Below, piece after piece: positions 16,990 through 26,265 of a stretch of 36,919 nucleotides of DNA (positions are counted from its first letter, which is position 1; each line of letters starts with the position of its first letter). The position numbers and the translations under genes are program-made. The notes beneath the pieces were generated by a model, which was not told where the DNA came from, ran no database searches, and worked only from the letters and a program-made list of their open reading frames with translations. The stretch spans positions 1 to 36,919 of the forward strand of contig CALNGU010000015.1 of assembly GCA_939800445.1 (NCBI GenBank), given 5' to 3'. The DNA is from an uncultured Bacteroidaceae bacterium (GTDB taxonomy: Bacteria > Bacteroidota > Bacteroidia > Bacteroidales > Bacteroidaceae).

Positions 16990-17985
16990 TTACCTAAATG
17001 AATCGGTTAATAGTTTTATTTCAATCGTGGGTGAAATCCTCTCATAAAGGATGTTGTACACGGCATCGAGGATAGGCATATTGACGTGGTAAAACTTATT
17101 GATTTCCTTGATGCACTTCGTACCATAGTAGCCCTCGGCTATCATCTCCATCTCGATTTGCGCGCTCTTGACGGAATAGCCTTTGCCTATCATCGCCCCG
17201 AATGTCCTGTTGCGGCTGAAGTTTGAATAGGACGTGACGAGCAGATCACCAAGATAAACGGAATCATAGACGTTTCTTCCTATCGGGTGCACCGTGTTTA
17301 TGAAGCGGTTCATCTCCTGGATGGCATTGGAAATGAGCACCGCTTGGAAATTGTCCCCGTACTTCAGACCGCTGCATATGCCTGCCGCAATGGCATAGAC
17401 ATTCTTGAGGACTGAGCTGTACTCTATGCCGGCCACATCATCGCTGATTGATGTCTTGATGTAGTTGTTTGAGATGACCTGCGAAATCTCACGTGCCTTG
17501 TCCATGTCCTGACACGCGACGGTCAAATATGAGAGGCGTTCAAGCGCGACTTCCTCCGCGTGGCACGGACCTGCTATTGCCGCGATGCTCGACGACGGCA
17601 CATCATAGAATTTTGAGAAGTACTCGGAAATGATGAGGTTCTCCTCCGGCACAATGCCTTTGATTGCCGTAACGACAAATTTATCCTTTATCTTTATCTT
17701 GAGCTTCTTGAGATGGCTTTTCAGGTAGGGTGACGGGGTGACAAAGAACAATGTATCCGAAGCCTTGACCGCATCGTTGATGTTGGAATAGAAAGTGATT
17801 TTGTCCAAATCAAACTTGACACTCGTCAGATAGGCAGGATTGTGCCCCAGCCGCTTGAAATCCTCGATACGGTCATCCCTCCGCATATACCAATTTATGT
17901 GGTTTGTCTTGTTGAGGACAATCTTGGCTATCGCCGTCGCCCAACTGCCTCCACCGATAATCAGTATTTTGCCAGGTAGTTTCAT
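16990..17985 (-). CDS. gpsA: NAD(P)H-dependent glycerol-3-phosphate dehydrogenase
   Basis: GpsA reduces dihydroxyacetone phosphate to sn-glycerol-3-phosphate for phospholipid synthesis. The 331-residue product has the N-terminal Rossmann motif ILIIGGGSWATAIAKIV, followed by the substrate-loop residues FVVTAIKGI and IAAIAGPCHAEEVA, and the conserved VLKNVYAIAAGICSGLKYGDN with the catalytic lysine. The ATG at 17985 is preferred because it puts the dinucleotide motif at the usual distance; an upstream start at 18012 would add residues inside the terminator hairpin. Confidence 0.95.
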   Translation of the reverse strand: MKLPGKILIIGGGSWATAIAKIVLNKTNHINWYMRRDDRIEDFKRLGHNPAYLTSVKFDLDKITFYSNINDAVKASDTLFFVTPSPYLKSHLKKLKIKIKDKFVVTAIKGIVPEENLIISEYFSKFYDVPSSSIAAIAGPCHAEEVALERLSYLTVACQDMDKAREISQVISNNYIKTSISDDVAGIEYSSVLKNVYAIAAGICSGLKYGDNFQAVLISNAIQEMNRFINTVHPIGRNVYDSVYLGDLLVTSYSNFSRNRTFGAMIGKGYSVKSAQIEMEMIAEGYYGTKCIKEINKFYHVNMPILDAVYNILYERISPTIEIKLLTDSFR

Positions 17986-18003
17986 TGCTATCCTATATAT
18001 TGC

Positions 18004-18045
18004 AAAAAGCAATGGCTGATGGTGTCAAGACACACATCGCCATTG
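18004..18045 (-). terminator. Terminator or attenuator between lysS and gpsA
   Basis: CAATGGC (18010-18016) pairs with GCCATTG (18039-18045), with an inner GATGGTGT/ACACATC-type stem; on the minus strand it is followed by CTTTTTG. It lies between two genes on the same strand with no clear new promoter after it, so partial readthrough is likely. Confidence 0.7.
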
Positions 18046-18053
18046 CCACAGTC

Positions 18054-19769
18054 TTATTGAAGCCATTGCGTCACCTCATCCACCGTCGGGTTGGTAAGAC
18101 CTAATTTGTATTTCTTGTTAATCTCACAGATTTCCTGATGCAACTTTTGCGGTTTGGCACCTTTCATCGCATCGACGGTGTAGTAACCTGCCTTTTGTAT
18201 GAGCGGGACGAATAGTTTTGGGACGCCCGCATCCAGATATTTGGATTCGTCGTCACGGTCTTCTTTCTTCTCGGGACGCATCTGCGGGAAGAACAATACT
18301 TCCTGAATGGTCGTCTGCCCGGTCATGAGCATCACCAGCCTGTCCATGCCTATGCCCATGCCTGATGTCGGCGGCATCCCGTACTCAAGGGCACGCACGA
18401 AGTCCATGTCGATGAACATTGCCTCGTCATCCCCCTTTTCGCTCAGCCTCAACTGCTCCTGGAAACGCTCAAGCTGGTCAATCGGGTCATTCAATTCAGA
18501 ATAGGCATTGCACAACTCCTTGCCGTTGACCATGAGTTCGAAACGCTCGGTCAAATCCGGATTGTCGCGATGACGCTTGCAAAGCGGCGACATCTCGATT
18601 GGGTAGTCTGTTATGAACGTAGGCTGGATGTAGTTGCCCTCACACTTCTCGCCGAAGATTTCGTCTATCAGCTTGCCTTTGCCCATTGTCTCGTCGACTT
18701 CTATGCCGAGTTGCTGGCAGACAGAGCGCAACTGGGCTTCATCCATGCCGGATATGTCGATGCCAGTATGCTCCTTTATCGAATCAATCATCGTGACGCG
18801 CCTGAACGGGGCTTTGAACGAAATCACATTGTCTCCCACTTTCACCTCGGTAGTGCCGTTGACATCGAGGCAAATCTTCTCAAGCATCTTCTCGGTGAAC
18901 TGCATCATCCAGTTGTAGTCCTTGTAGGAAACATAGATTTCCATGCACGTGAACTCCGGATTGTGCGTCCTGTCCATCCCCTCGTTACGGAAGTTCTTGC
19001 TGAATTCATAGACACCCTCGAATCCTCCTACGATGAGCCGCTTCAGATACAGTTCGTCGGCGATGCGGAGGTACAACGGGATGTCCAAGGCATTGTGATG
19101 CGTGATAAACGGGCGTGCAGCCGCGCCTCCTGGGATGGGTTGCAGTATTGGTGTCTCCACCTCCATGTAGCCTTTGGAGTCGAAATACTCACGCATGGAG
19201 GCGTACACTTTATTCCTTTTTATAAAGATGTCCTTTATGCCATCATTAACAACGAGGTCAACATACCTGCGGCGGTAACGCAACTCGGGGTCGTCAAATT
19301 TGTCGTAGGCAACGCCGTCCTTGTACTTGACTATCGGCAACGGCTTTATTGATTTCGAAAGCAACTTCAATTCTTTGGCGTGGACACTGATTTCACCCAT
19401 CTGTGTCCTGAACACGAATCCTTTTATCCCGACGAAATCACCTATGTCAAGCAACTTCTTGAACACGACGTTGTACAAGTCTTTGTCCTCCCCAGGGCAA
19501 ATGTCGTCCCTGGTGATGTAGACCTGTATCCTGCCTTTTGAGTCCTGCAACTCGATGAACGAGGCTTTGCCCATGACCCTGCGGCTCATCATTCGCCCGG
19601 CAATGCACACTTCGCGCGTCGCCGTCTCGTCAAACTCCTCTTTTATTTCAGTTGAGAATGCATTTGTCGGATATTCCTCGGCCGGGTACGGGTTGATGCC
19701 CATAGCCTTCAACTCATTAAGGCTGTTGCGCCTCACGATTTCCTGCTCACTCAGATTCAGTATGTTCAT
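18054..19769 (-). CDS. lysS: Lysyl-tRNA synthetase (class II)
   Basis: LysS charges tRNA-Lys. The 571-residue product has an N-terminal OB-fold anticodon-binding domain (about 50-150; [20 protein letters not shown]) and the class II core: motif 1 near [12 protein letters not shown], motif 2 [15 protein letters not shown], and motif 3 [15 protein letters not shown]. After motif 3 there is an extra region of about 70 residues ([15 protein letters not shown] to the C-terminus) absent from E. coli LysS but usual in Bacteroidetes. The ATG at 19769 is chosen over a TTG two codons upstream. Confidence 0.97.
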   Translation of the reverse strand: MNILNLSEQEIVRRNSLNELKAMGINPYPAEEYPTNAFSTEIKEEFDETATREVCIAGRMMSRRVMGKASFIELQDSKGRIQVYITRDDICPGEDKDLYNVVFKKLLDIGDFVGIKGFVFRTQMGEISVHAKELKLLSKSIKPLPIVKYKDGVAYDKFDDPELRYRRRYVDLVVNDGIKDIFIKRNKVYASMREYFDSKGYMEVETPILQPIPGGAAARPFITHHNALDIPLYLRIADELYLKRLIVGGFEGVYEFSKNFRNEGMDRTHNPEFTCMEIYVSYKDYNWMMQFTEKMLEKICLDVNGTTEVKVGDNVISFKAPFRRVTMIDSIKEHTGIDISGMDEAQLRSVCQQLGIEVDETMGKGKLIDEIFGEKCEGNYIQPTFITDYPIEMSPLCKRHRDNPDLTERFELMVNGKELCNAYSELNDPIDQLERFQEQLRLSEKGDDEAMFIDMDFVRALEYGMPPTSGMGIGMDRLVMLMTGQTTIQEVLFFPQMRPEKKEDRDDESKYLDAGVPKLFVPLIQKAGYYTVDAMKGAKPQKLHQEICEINKKYKLGLTNPTVDEVTQWLQ

Positions 19770-19803
19770 CGTCAAATCGTTTATCTGTCTAATGTATTAT
19801 GTG

Positions 19804-19811
19804 CAAAAGTA
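19804..19811 (-). promoter_or_regulatory. -7 promoter element upstream of lysS
   Basis: The minus strand reads TACTTTTG, a full match to TAnnTTTG, 35 bases before the lysS ATG. No TTTG is found at the expected -33 distance. Confidence 0.5.
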
Positions 19812-19903
19812 ATAAATAAAATCAAACCCCCTATTCCGTCAAATGAAAAAGGAGGCACGCCACATCGCGCACCGACACACCTTTGGCAAAACGAGACCAA
19901 GCG

Positions 19904-20392
19904 TCAGCGGCGGCGATAGTTGACGAAACGGTAATCGACACCGCACCTCTCGTCATGCACCACCTCGCCCGCCTCTTCGGCAACCCACACGTCACTGTCA
20001 ATGTGCGGGAAGAATGTGTCCGCCCCGCCTGACTCGCAAAGAATCTCGGTCGCATATATCCTGTCCGCCATCCCGATTGCCTGGCGGTAGATGCTGCCTC
20101 CACCGATGACAAACACCTCGCGGGCATCGTCCGCATAGCGTGCCAGAGCCTCATCAAGAGACTTGAACGCCACGGCTCGCGGGAAATCATCCCTCGTCGT
20201 CGAGACCACCACATTCTCCCGGTCGGGCAACGCCCCCTTGGGCAACGACTCGAATGTCTTGCGCCCCATGACGATGACGTTGCCTGTCGTCAAAGCCTTG
20301 AACCGCTTCAAGTCACCAGACAAATGGAACAGCAGGCCGTTGTCGCGACCTATTGCCATGTCTGTCGTGTAAGCTACTATTATGGAAACCAT
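19904..20392 (-). CDS. folA: Dihydrofolate reductase
   Basis: DHFR regenerates tetrahydrofolate from dihydrofolate with NADPH. The 162-residue product shows SIIVAYTTDMAIGRDNGLLFHL with the conserved acid in LSGDLKRFK, then VIVMGRKTFESLP and EVFVIGGGSIYRQAI for NADPH. The usual trimethoprim-contact region has Leu-Phe-His where many enzymes have Pro-Trp, a common variation. The start at 20392 is set by GGAGGAGG just upstream. It follows thyA after 21 bases; ThyA makes dihydrofolate and FolA recycles it. Confidence 0.96.
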   Translation of the reverse strand: MVSIIVAYTTDMAIGRDNGLLFHLSGDLKRFKALTTGNVIVMGRKTFESLPKGALPDRENVVVSTTRDDFPRAVAFKSLDEALARYADDAREVFVIGGGSIYRQAIGMADRIYATEILCESGGADTFFPHIDSDVWVAEEAGEVVHDERCGVDYRFVNYRRR

Positions 20393-20413
20393 GAATCCTC
20401 CTCCATCCATAAA

Positions 20414-21208
20414 TCACACGGCCACGACACCCGCGATGTGCGGATGCGGGTCGTAACCGGTCAATGTGAAATCATCGTAGGTGAACGCAAAGATGTCATC
20501 CACCGCAGGGTTGAGCCTCATCACGGGCAATTGGCGCGGCTGGCGTTGCAACTGGATGCGGGCTTGCTCGATGTGGTTGGTGTAGATGTGGGCATCGCCG
20601 AGCGTGTGGACAAACTCCCACGGCTCAAGGTGCGTGACCTGCGCCACCATCATCAGGAGCAACGCATAGGAGGCTATGTTGAACGGCACACCAAGGAAGA
20701 TGTCCGCGCTGCGCTGGTAGAGCTGCAAACTCAGCTTGCCCTCGTTGACGTAGAACTGGAACAGGATGTGGCACGGTGGCAGGTTCATCTTGTCGAGGTC
20801 GGCAACGTTCCACGCGCTCACGATCAGGCGGCGCGAGTCGGGGTTGGTCCTTATCTGCTCGACTACCGTCCTTATCTGGTCGATGTGCCCTCCGTCATAA
20901 TCGGGCCATGACCGCCACTGGTAGCCATAGATGTGCCCGAGGCTGCCGTCGGAGTCCGCCCATTCGTTCCAGATTCTCACACCGTTGTCCTGCAAATACT
21001 TGACGTTGGTGTCGCCGCGCAAGAACCACAGCAGTTCGTGGATGACCGATTTCAAGTGTATCTTCTTTGTCGTCAACAAGGGGAAACCGTCCTGGAGGTT
21101 GAACCTCATTTGGTGTCCGAAGATGCTGTAAGTGCCGGTCCCTGTCCTGTCGCCCTTGTATGCACCCTGCTCGACGACTTTGCGCATCAAGTCCAGATAT
21201 TGTTCCAT
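20414..21208 (-). CDS. thyA: Thymidylate synthase
   Basis: ThyA methylates dUMP to dTMP using 5,10-methylene-THF. The 264-residue length equals the E. coli enzyme. Key parts are [19 protein letters not shown] (phosphate-binding arginine), the catalytic Cys146 in [32 protein letters not shown], and the C-terminal GVVAV, which closes over the active site. It leads a two-gene operon with folA. Confidence 0.98.
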   Translation of the reverse strand: MEQYLDLMRKVVEQGAYKGDRTGTGTYSIFGHQMRFNLQDGFPLLTTKKIHLKSVIHELLWFLRGDTNVKYLQDNGVRIWNEWADSDGSLGHIYGYQWRSWPDYDGGHIDQIRTVVEQIRTNPDSRRLIVSAWNVADLDKMNLPPCHILFQFYVNEGKLSLQLYQRSADIFLGVPFNIASYALLLMMVAQVTHLEPWEFVHTLGDAHIYTNHIEQARIQLQRQPRQLPVMRLNPAVDDIFAFTYDDFTLTGYDPHPHIAGVVAV

Positions 21209-21250
21209 CTCAAATCCAATGTTTTAGTCACGGGCAAGCCCGCCCGCTGG

Positions 21251-21258
21251 CAAAGATA
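21251..21258 (-). promoter_or_regulatory. -7 promoter element upstream of thyA
   Basis: The minus strand reads TATCTTTG, a full -7 match, 43 bases before the thyA start. No convincing -33 box is seen. Confidence 0.5.
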
Positions 21259-21356
21259 GTGAAAGACGGGGCACAACTGGCAGGAAATGGCACTTTCATG
21301 CCAGATATGCCGAGCCGCATCACACATCCGCGACAAGCGAACATACAACTCATGCC

Positions 21357-21397
21357 AACAAAAGTCCCCGCCCTTTCTGTCGAATGGACGGGGACTT
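21357..21397 (-). terminator. Terminator downstream of rpsP
   Basis: AAGTCCCCG (21362-21370) pairs with CGGGGACTT (21389-21397). On the minus strand the stem is followed by TTGTT, giving an intrinsic terminator 24 bases after the rpsP stop. Confidence 0.82.
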
Positions 21398-21420
21398 GCA
21401 AATCGAGCCTGAGAGAATTT

Positions 21421-21969
21421 TTATTCAGCCGCAGGAGCTTCAGCTGCGCCATCGGCGGGAGCTGCTTCAGCTTCAGCGGTTGCTGCAGCCTCGGCGGCAG
21501 CGGCTGCCAGCGCGGCTTTCTTTTCAGCAATGGCTTTCGCCTTTTCTTCGTTGAATTTCTTTTCTGCCTCGAGGCGTTGGTCTGCTGCGGCCTTCGCTTT
21601 GTCAGCGAGTGCTTTCTTCAGGTTGTCCAACCCTCTCTGCCTGTCGTTCTTCCATGCGTTGAACTTAGCCTCGGCCTCTGCCTCTCCGAATGCACCTTTC
21701 TTCACGCCGCCAAGGAGGTGTTTCTTCATGTACACTCCCTCTTTGGACAAAAGGCTGCGCACGGTGTCCGACGGCTGTGCGCCGACCATCACCCAGTAGA
21801 GAGCCCTGTCAAAGTTCAAGTTCACAGTAGAAGGATTCGTGTTGGGATTGTACGTGCCAATCTTCTCTACGAATCTGCCATCACGTGGTGCCCTACTGTC
21901 TGCAACAACAATGTGGTAGAAGGCGTAGCCTTTACGTCCATGTCTTTGCAATCTGATTCTTGTTGCCAT
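21421..21969 (-). CDS. rpsP: 30S ribosomal protein S16 with long Ala/Lys-rich C-terminal tail
   Basis: Residues 1-85 are a standard S16 ([41 protein letters not shown] begins it, with [17 protein letters not shown] later), which is essential for 30S assembly. The remaining 95 or so residues form a charged, Ala-rich helix ([20 protein letters not shown]) that turns into a low-complexity Ala/Glu/Pro end. Such extensions are usual in Bacteroidetes, whereas E. coli S16 is only about 82 residues. The role of the tail is not established. Confidence 0.96.
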   Translation of the reverse strand: MATRIRLQRHGRKGYAFYHIVVADSRAPRDGRFVEKIGTYNPNTNPSTVNLNFDRALYWVMVGAQPSDTVRSLLSKEGVYMKKHLLGGVKKGAFGEAEAEAKFNAWKNDRQRGLDNLKKALADKAKAAADQRLEAEKKFNEEKAKAIAEKKAALAAAAAEAAATAEAEAAPADGAAEAPAAE

Positions 21970-22025
21970 TGTTTGTTTTAGTTTAATGAATGATTAGAAC
22001 AAATCGATAACTCGTATCGACGGCG

Positions 22026-22057
22026 CGAAAGTAGTGATTTAATGCCAATTGTGCAAA
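22026..22057 (-). promoter_or_regulatory. Probable promoter of rpsP
   Basis: The minus strand has TTTG (22057-22054) and, 20 bases on, TACTTTCG (22033-22026), which differs from TAnnTTTG at one base. The distance to the rpsP start is about 57 bases. Confidence 0.55.
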
Positions 22058-22128
22058 CTTGCCGGATTATTTGCTTCGTCACAGGCCGCAATCAGTGCCG
22101 GAAACGGATGCCGGGGAGGCAGCACCGC

Positions 22129-22241
22129 ATGATTTTGCCATTACCATAGTATGTTTTTACCATTACCATCGCATGATTTTGCCATTACCATTGTATGTTT
22201 TTGCCATTACCATCGCATGATTTCCAGCAAAAGGTCGGATG
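22129..22241. repeat. 22-bp tandem repeat array upstream of rpsP
   Basis: ATG recurs at 22129, 22151, 22173, 22195, 22217 and 22239, always 22 bases apart. The first four units share (A/T)TTTTGCCATTACCAT, and they alternate ATGA and ATGT so that every second unit is nearly identical (a 44-base higher order). The last full unit (ATGATTTCC, then GGATGCC) is diverged. The array sits between the acyl-CoA dehydrogenase terminator and the rpsP promoter. The 361-base gap 21970-22330 holds nothing else I recognise. Confidence 0.88.
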
Positions 22242-22272
22242 CCATTGCTGGCACGACGAAGCATACGGGCAT

Positions 22273-22310
22273 AAAAAAGCGGTGCCGCCATGACAGGACA
22301 TGGCGGCACC
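22273..22310 (-). terminator. Terminator of the etfB-etfA-acyl-CoA dehydrogenase operon
   Basis: GGTGCCGCCATG (22281-22292) and CATGGCGGCACC (22299-22310) form a perfect 12-base stem with a 6-base loop. On the minus strand the stem is followed by GCTTTTTTATG, a clear intrinsic terminator 20 bases after the stop. Confidence 0.93.
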
Positions 22311-22330
22311 GGCAGCTATGCAGTGAGGAT

Positions 22331-24037
22331 TCACTTCTTGTAATGAGCCAAATCGTCGGCGGTGAAGCCCATGACGTAGGAGACATTCTTCTCCACCTCT
22401 CCTTTGACGTACCTCACAAAGACGAATGCCGAGTCCTTGAACAGATCGGGTGAGATGGTCGCATCCTGGAGCAGGAGATGCGCCATGACGATGTAGCCTG
22501 CCATCTCGACCAGCTTCCTGGCACAGATGTCAAGGAGTTCCTGGTCTTTGGCCTCGGTGACGTGGGCGACGGCTGCGGCATACTGCTCGGCCATGGCCAC
22601 CAACTCGTCTCGCAAGCCCTTGAGGCTGTCGTCAACCGGCATAGCCTCGTACTCCTTAATGCGGGCGAGGTACGCGCCTGTGGTGACATACCTTATCGCA
22701 GCCACGACTTGCAACTGTGTCGTGCCCTCATAGATTGAAGTGATGCGCGCGTCACGGTAGAGACGCTCGCAGGTGTAGTCCTTCATGAAACCGGAACCGC
22801 CGTGCACCTGGATGCAGTCGTAAGCATTCTGGTTGGCGAACTCGCTGCCCAGCCCCTTGGCCAACGGGGTAAAGCTGTCGGCAAGCTTGGCAAAACGTTT
22901 CTGTTCCTGACGTTCCTCGGGAGTGAGCTTCCTCTCCTTGGATATGTCGTCGAGAGCCTTGTAGATGTCAACGAACCTCGTCGTCTCGTAGAGCAATGAC
23001 CTCGACGCGTCAAGCTTTGCTTTCATCAATGACAACATCTCGTAGACTGCGGGGAACTCGACAATGGCCTTGCCAAACTGCTTGCGGTCGCGTGCATAGG
23101 CGATGGCCTCGTTGTAGGCCGCCTGTGAAAGGCCGACGGATTGCGCCGCTATGCCGAGACGTGCGCCATTCATGAGTGCCATGACGTATTTGATCAGACC
23201 CAGCTTGCGGTCGCCGCACAGCTCGGCTTTGGCATTCTTGAAGACGAGCTCGCAGGTCGGAGAACCTTTGATGCCCATTTTATTCTCAATCCTTCGGACG
23301 TTGACACCCCCGTTGCGCTTGTCATAGATAAACATGGAGAGACCACGGCCGTCGTGCGTCCCTTCCTCGGAGCGGGCAAGCACGAGGTGGATGTCGGCAT
23401 CGCCGTTGGTGATGAAACGTTTCACACCATTCAGATACCAGCAACCGTCAGCCTCGCTGTAAGTGGCCTTGAGCATAACCGACTGGAGGTCTGAGCCGGC
23501 ATCGGGTTCGGTCAAGTCCATTGACATGGTTTCACCATTGCAGACACGGGTGATGTAGCGCATCCTCTGGTCTTCGTTGCCGAATTCATAGAGTGTCTCG
23601 GCACAGTCCTGCAATCCCCACAGGTTCTCAAAGCCCGCATCAGCACGGCTCACCATGTCGGCAGCCATCATGTAGGGGACATTGGGGAAGTTCAATCCGC
23701 CAAAGCGTCTGGGCATTGCCACACCCATGAGCCCTGCCTTGGTGACAGCTTCGAGATTGGCCTTCGTGCCGGCGGCGTAAGTCACACGGCCACCCTTGCA
23801 GACAGGACCTTCGTGATCGACATCCTCTGCGTTGGCAGCAATTGTTTCACCGCAAATCTCACCTATTATCTGAAGCACGCGGTCATAGCTGTCCATCGCG
23901 TCCTCAAAGTCGAAAGGCGCGTAGTCGTATTTATCCTTGTCGGCATAGTTTCGTTCCTTGAGTTCAACTATCCTTTTCATCAATGGGTGGTTGAGGTGAT
24001 GCCTCAAGGCTGGTGTATCTAAATAAAAGTTTGCCAT
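22331..24037 (-). CDS. Acyl-CoA dehydrogenase family protein
   Basis: The 568-residue flavoprotein should oxidise an acyl-CoA, or reduce an enoyl-CoA, with electrons exchanged through the ETF encoded just upstream. Signatures are MDLTEPDAGSDLQSV (about 173-187, FAD and substrate contact), YARDRKQFGKAI (314-325), VHGGSGFMKDYTCERLYRDARI (411-432), and IYEGTTQLQ with Glu437 in the position of the catalytic base of medium-chain enzymes. A C-terminal region of about 125 residues beyond the usual 380-residue core is present. The chain-length preference is not readable. It follows etfA by 35 bases and ends at a strong terminator. Confidence 0.93.
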   Translation of the reverse strand: MANFYLDTPALRHHLNHPLMKRIVELKERNYADKDKYDYAPFDFEDAMDSYDRVLQIIGEICGETIAANAEDVDHEGPVCKGGRVTYAAGTKANLEAVTKAGLMGVAMPRRFGGLNFPNVPYMMAADMVSRADAGFENLWGLQDCAETLYEFGNEDQRMRYITRVCNGETMSMDLTEPDAGSDLQSVMLKATYSEADGCWYLNGVKRFITNGDADIHLVLARSEEGTHDGRGLSMFIYDKRNGGVNVRRIENKMGIKGSPTCELVFKNAKAELCGDRKLGLIKYVMALMNGARLGIAAQSVGLSQAAYNEAIAYARDRKQFGKAIVEFPAVYEMLSLMKAKLDASRSLLYETTRFVDIYKALDDISKERKLTPEERQEQKRFAKLADSFTPLAKGLGSEFANQNAYDCIQVHGGSGFMKDYTCERLYRDARITSIYEGTTQLQVVAAIRYVTTGAYLARIKEYEAMPVDDSLKGLRDELVAMAEQYAAAVAHVTEAKDQELLDICARKLVEMAGYIVMAHLLLQDATISPDLFKDSAFVFVRYVKGEVEKNVSYVMGFTADDLAHYKK

Positions 24038-24072
24038 GATTCGTTAGTTTATTATTCGATTAACCTCTTGTC

Positions 24073-25092
24073 CTACTTGCTGTTTTTCTTGTAGAACTTG
24101 ATCATTTTGGGAACGACTTCCTCGACATTGCCGTTTATCACATAGTCTGCGATGGTGTTAATCGGCGCGTTGGGGTCGTTGTTGATGGAGATGATGATGC
24201 CTGCATCCTGCATCCCGGCGATATGCTGGATTTGCCCTGATATGCCACAAGCGATGTAGAGCTTGGGATGTACGGTCAAGCCAGTCTGGCCTATCTGCCT
24301 GTCGTGCTCACAAAAGCCCGCATCGACAGCGGCGCGGCTTGCTCCCACCTCGCCATGCAATTCCTTGGCCAATTCATAAAGCATATCGAAGTTTTCCTTT
24401 GAGCCCATCCCGTAGCCACCAGCGATGACGATTGGAGAGCCTTTGAGATTGTGCTTCGCTTTCTCGACATGACGCTCGATGACACTCACGACGAAATCAG
24501 TGTCAGACACATAGTCATTGACGTTGTGCTTGACTGTCTCGCCCTTGTAGTCGGGGGAAAGGATTTCTTTCTTCATGACACCCTCCCTGACAGTCGCCAT
24601 CTGCGGACGGTGCTCGGGGTTGACGATGGTGGCGACAATGTTGCCTCCGAATGCCGGGCGGATTTGATACAGCAAGTTCTCGTAGACTTTGCCAGCCTTT
24701 TTATCCTCATGGCTGCCTATTTCAAGCTGCGTGCAGTCGGCTGTCAAACCGCTGTGGAGCGAAGAAGACACACGTGGACCGAGGTCGCGTCCGATGACGG
24801 TCGCGCCCATGAGGCACACCTGCGGTTTCTCTTCCTTGAATAACTTTATGATGATAGCGGCATGGGGAAGCGATGTGTAAGGGAACAACCTTTTGTCGTC
24901 AAACGTGTGAAGCACGTCAACGCCATAAGGGAACACCTGATTGCCCACTTCGTCAAGGCCAGAACCTATGACGACGGCTTCCAGTTTGCAATTCAATTTG
25001 TCGGCCAAAGACCTGCCCTTGGTCAACAGTTCGAGGCTCACCTCTGCAACGGCTTTGCCCTCAAATTCACAATATACGAATACGTTGTTCAT
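24073..25092 (-). CDS. etfA: Electron transfer flavoprotein alpha subunit
   Basis: EtfA (339 residues) binds FAD and, with EtfB, passes electrons between an acyl-CoA dehydrogenase and a redox partner. The C-terminal FAD domain is clear: VIAGGYGMGSKENFDMLYEL, GEVGASRAAVDAGF, IGQTGLTVHPKLYIACGISG, QHIAGMQDAGIIISINNDPNAPI. The N-terminal half is the variable nucleotide-fold region. It lies 4 bases after etfB and upstream of the acyl-CoA dehydrogenase gene. Whether the complex bifurcates electrons cannot be decided by eye. Confidence 0.96.
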   Translation of the reverse strand: MNNVFVYCEFEGKAVAEVSLELLTKGRSLADKLNCKLEAVVIGSGLDEVGNQVFPYGVDVLHTFDDKRLFPYTSLPHAAIIIKLFKEEKPQVCLMGATVIGRDLGPRVSSSLHSGLTADCTQLEIGSHEDKKAGKVYENLLYQIRPAFGGNIVATIVNPEHRPQMATVREGVMKKEILSPDYKGETVKHNVNDYVSDTDFVVSVIERHVEKAKHNLKGSPIVIAGGYGMGSKENFDMLYELAKELHGEVGASRAAVDAGFCEHDRQIGQTGLTVHPKLYIACGISGQIQHIAGMQDAGIIISINNDPNAPINTIADYVINGNVEEVVPKMIKFYKKNSK

Positions 25093-25096
25093 AGTG

Positions 25097-25969
25097 TTAG
25101 CCTATTGTGTGGTTGTTTAACAGTTCGACAATCAAATTCTCGACATCTTCATCGCTGCCGCTCATGGTCTTGCTTTCTTTTGCCTGGAAAACGATGTTCT
25201 CCACCTTTTTCACTTTCGTGGGTGAGCCGGACAATCCGCATTGGGTCGTGTCACCATCGACATCGGCTACGCCCCATTCAGTGATTGTCAAGTAATCGCG
25301 GCCTTTGGTCATCTCGGCATAACGCTCCGCCATCGGGTCAGACTCGCTCTTGCTCTGTGCGTATTTATACTTTTGCACGAGCTTCGCATTGCGCGGGCGG
25401 CACTGCGCTGCCGAGTTGTTGACAGTCAGGAGCATCGGCAAACGTCCCCCGACAATCTCGATACCGCCGTCAATGTGCCGTCTGACGACGATTTTGTCAC
25501 CGTCAAGCGAAAGCACTTCCTCACTGTAAGTGATTTGCGGCAGACCAAGCTTCTCAGCGACCTGAGGTCCAACCTGTGCCGTGTCACCATCGATTGCCTG
25601 ACGACCAGAAACTATCAAGTCATAGCCACCGATTTTCTTTATTGCCGTAGCCAAAGCATAAGACGTAGCCAAAGTATCAGCCCCGGCAAAAGCCCTGTCA
25701 GTCAGCAAATAGCCATTGTCTGCTCCACGGAAAAGACCTTCCCTGATTATTTCCGAAGCTCGCGGAGGCCCCATGGTCAAAAGGGTTACGACTGACCCCT
25801 CAAATTGGTCTTTGATGCGTAGAGCAAGCTCCAACGCATTCAAATCCTCGGGGTTGAAGATTGCCGGCAGAGCAGCACGGTTGATTGTGCCATCGGCATT
25901 CATCGCATCTTTGCCGACATTTCGTGTGTCAGGCACTTGCTTAGCAAGCACGATAATCTTATATCCCAT
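25097..25969 (-). CDS. etfB: Electron transfer flavoprotein beta subunit
   Basis: EtfB (290 residues) starts with KIIVLAKQVPDTRNVGKDAM, has FNPEDLNALELALRIKD and VTLLTMGPPRASEIIREGLFRGAD, and carries the nucleotide-binding loop IVSGRQAIDGDTAQVGPQVAEKL. That loop binds AMP in housekeeping ETFs and a second FAD in bifurcating ones. The C-terminus (about 250-290) is an acidic helix. It is the first gene of the etfB-etfA-acd operon, with a -7 box about 50 bases upstream. Confidence 0.96.
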   Translation of the reverse strand: MGYKIIVLAKQVPDTRNVGKDAMNADGTINRAALPAIFNPEDLNALELALRIKDQFEGSVVTLLTMGPPRASEIIREGLFRGADNGYLLTDRAFAGADTLATSYALATAIKKIGGYDLIVSGRQAIDGDTAQVGPQVAEKLGLPQITYSEEVLSLDGDKIVVRRHIDGGIEIVGGRLPMLLTVNNSAAQCRPRNAKLVQKYKYAQSKSESDPMAERYAEMTKGRDYLTITEWGVADVDGDTTQCGLSGSPTKVKKVENIVFQAKESKTMSGSDEDVENLIVELLNNHTIG

Positions 25970-26017
25970 AAATCACATATTTATAATACTCTTTATTTAC
26001 ACAACCTACATTCTATG

Positions 26018-26025
26018 CAAAAGTA
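26018..26025 (-). promoter_or_regulatory. -7 promoter element of the etf operon
   Basis: The minus strand reads TACTTTTG followed by CA, a full -7 match, 49 bases before the etfB ATG. The expected -33 position reads CAATT on the minus strand, a weak match. Confidence 0.6.
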
Positions 26026-26210
26026 GTAATTTATGTTTTAGTGAATTGCCATAGGATGAAAAAACTGCATAATCATCGTTTTCCACCACATCCCCTAATT
26101 CCTCTTAAACAGCTTTCACACAACCCATTTGCAACCACTTATGCCAACAGAAAGGAATTGAGAAGCAAACGCACTGCCAATGTAACCAAATTCATCATCA
26201 TCACAGCATA

Positions 26211-26243
26211 TTTGCGCCATCACCCCTCCATATCGTATCTTTG
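26211..26243 (+). promoter_or_regulatory. Promoter of metA
   Basis: TTTG (26211-26214) and TATCTTTG (26236-26243) are 21 bases apart. Transcription should start near 26250, 16 bases before the metA ATG, which rules out the longer in-frame reading of metA that begins near 26041. Confidence 0.72.
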
Positions 26244-26265
26244 CAGCCACACAAAGGACGAAACC

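Noticed and set aside
26041..26265. N-terminal extension of MetA
   Set aside because: The promoter at 26211-26243 and the SD at the ATG at 26266 place the start downstream, and the extra residues do not match the family.
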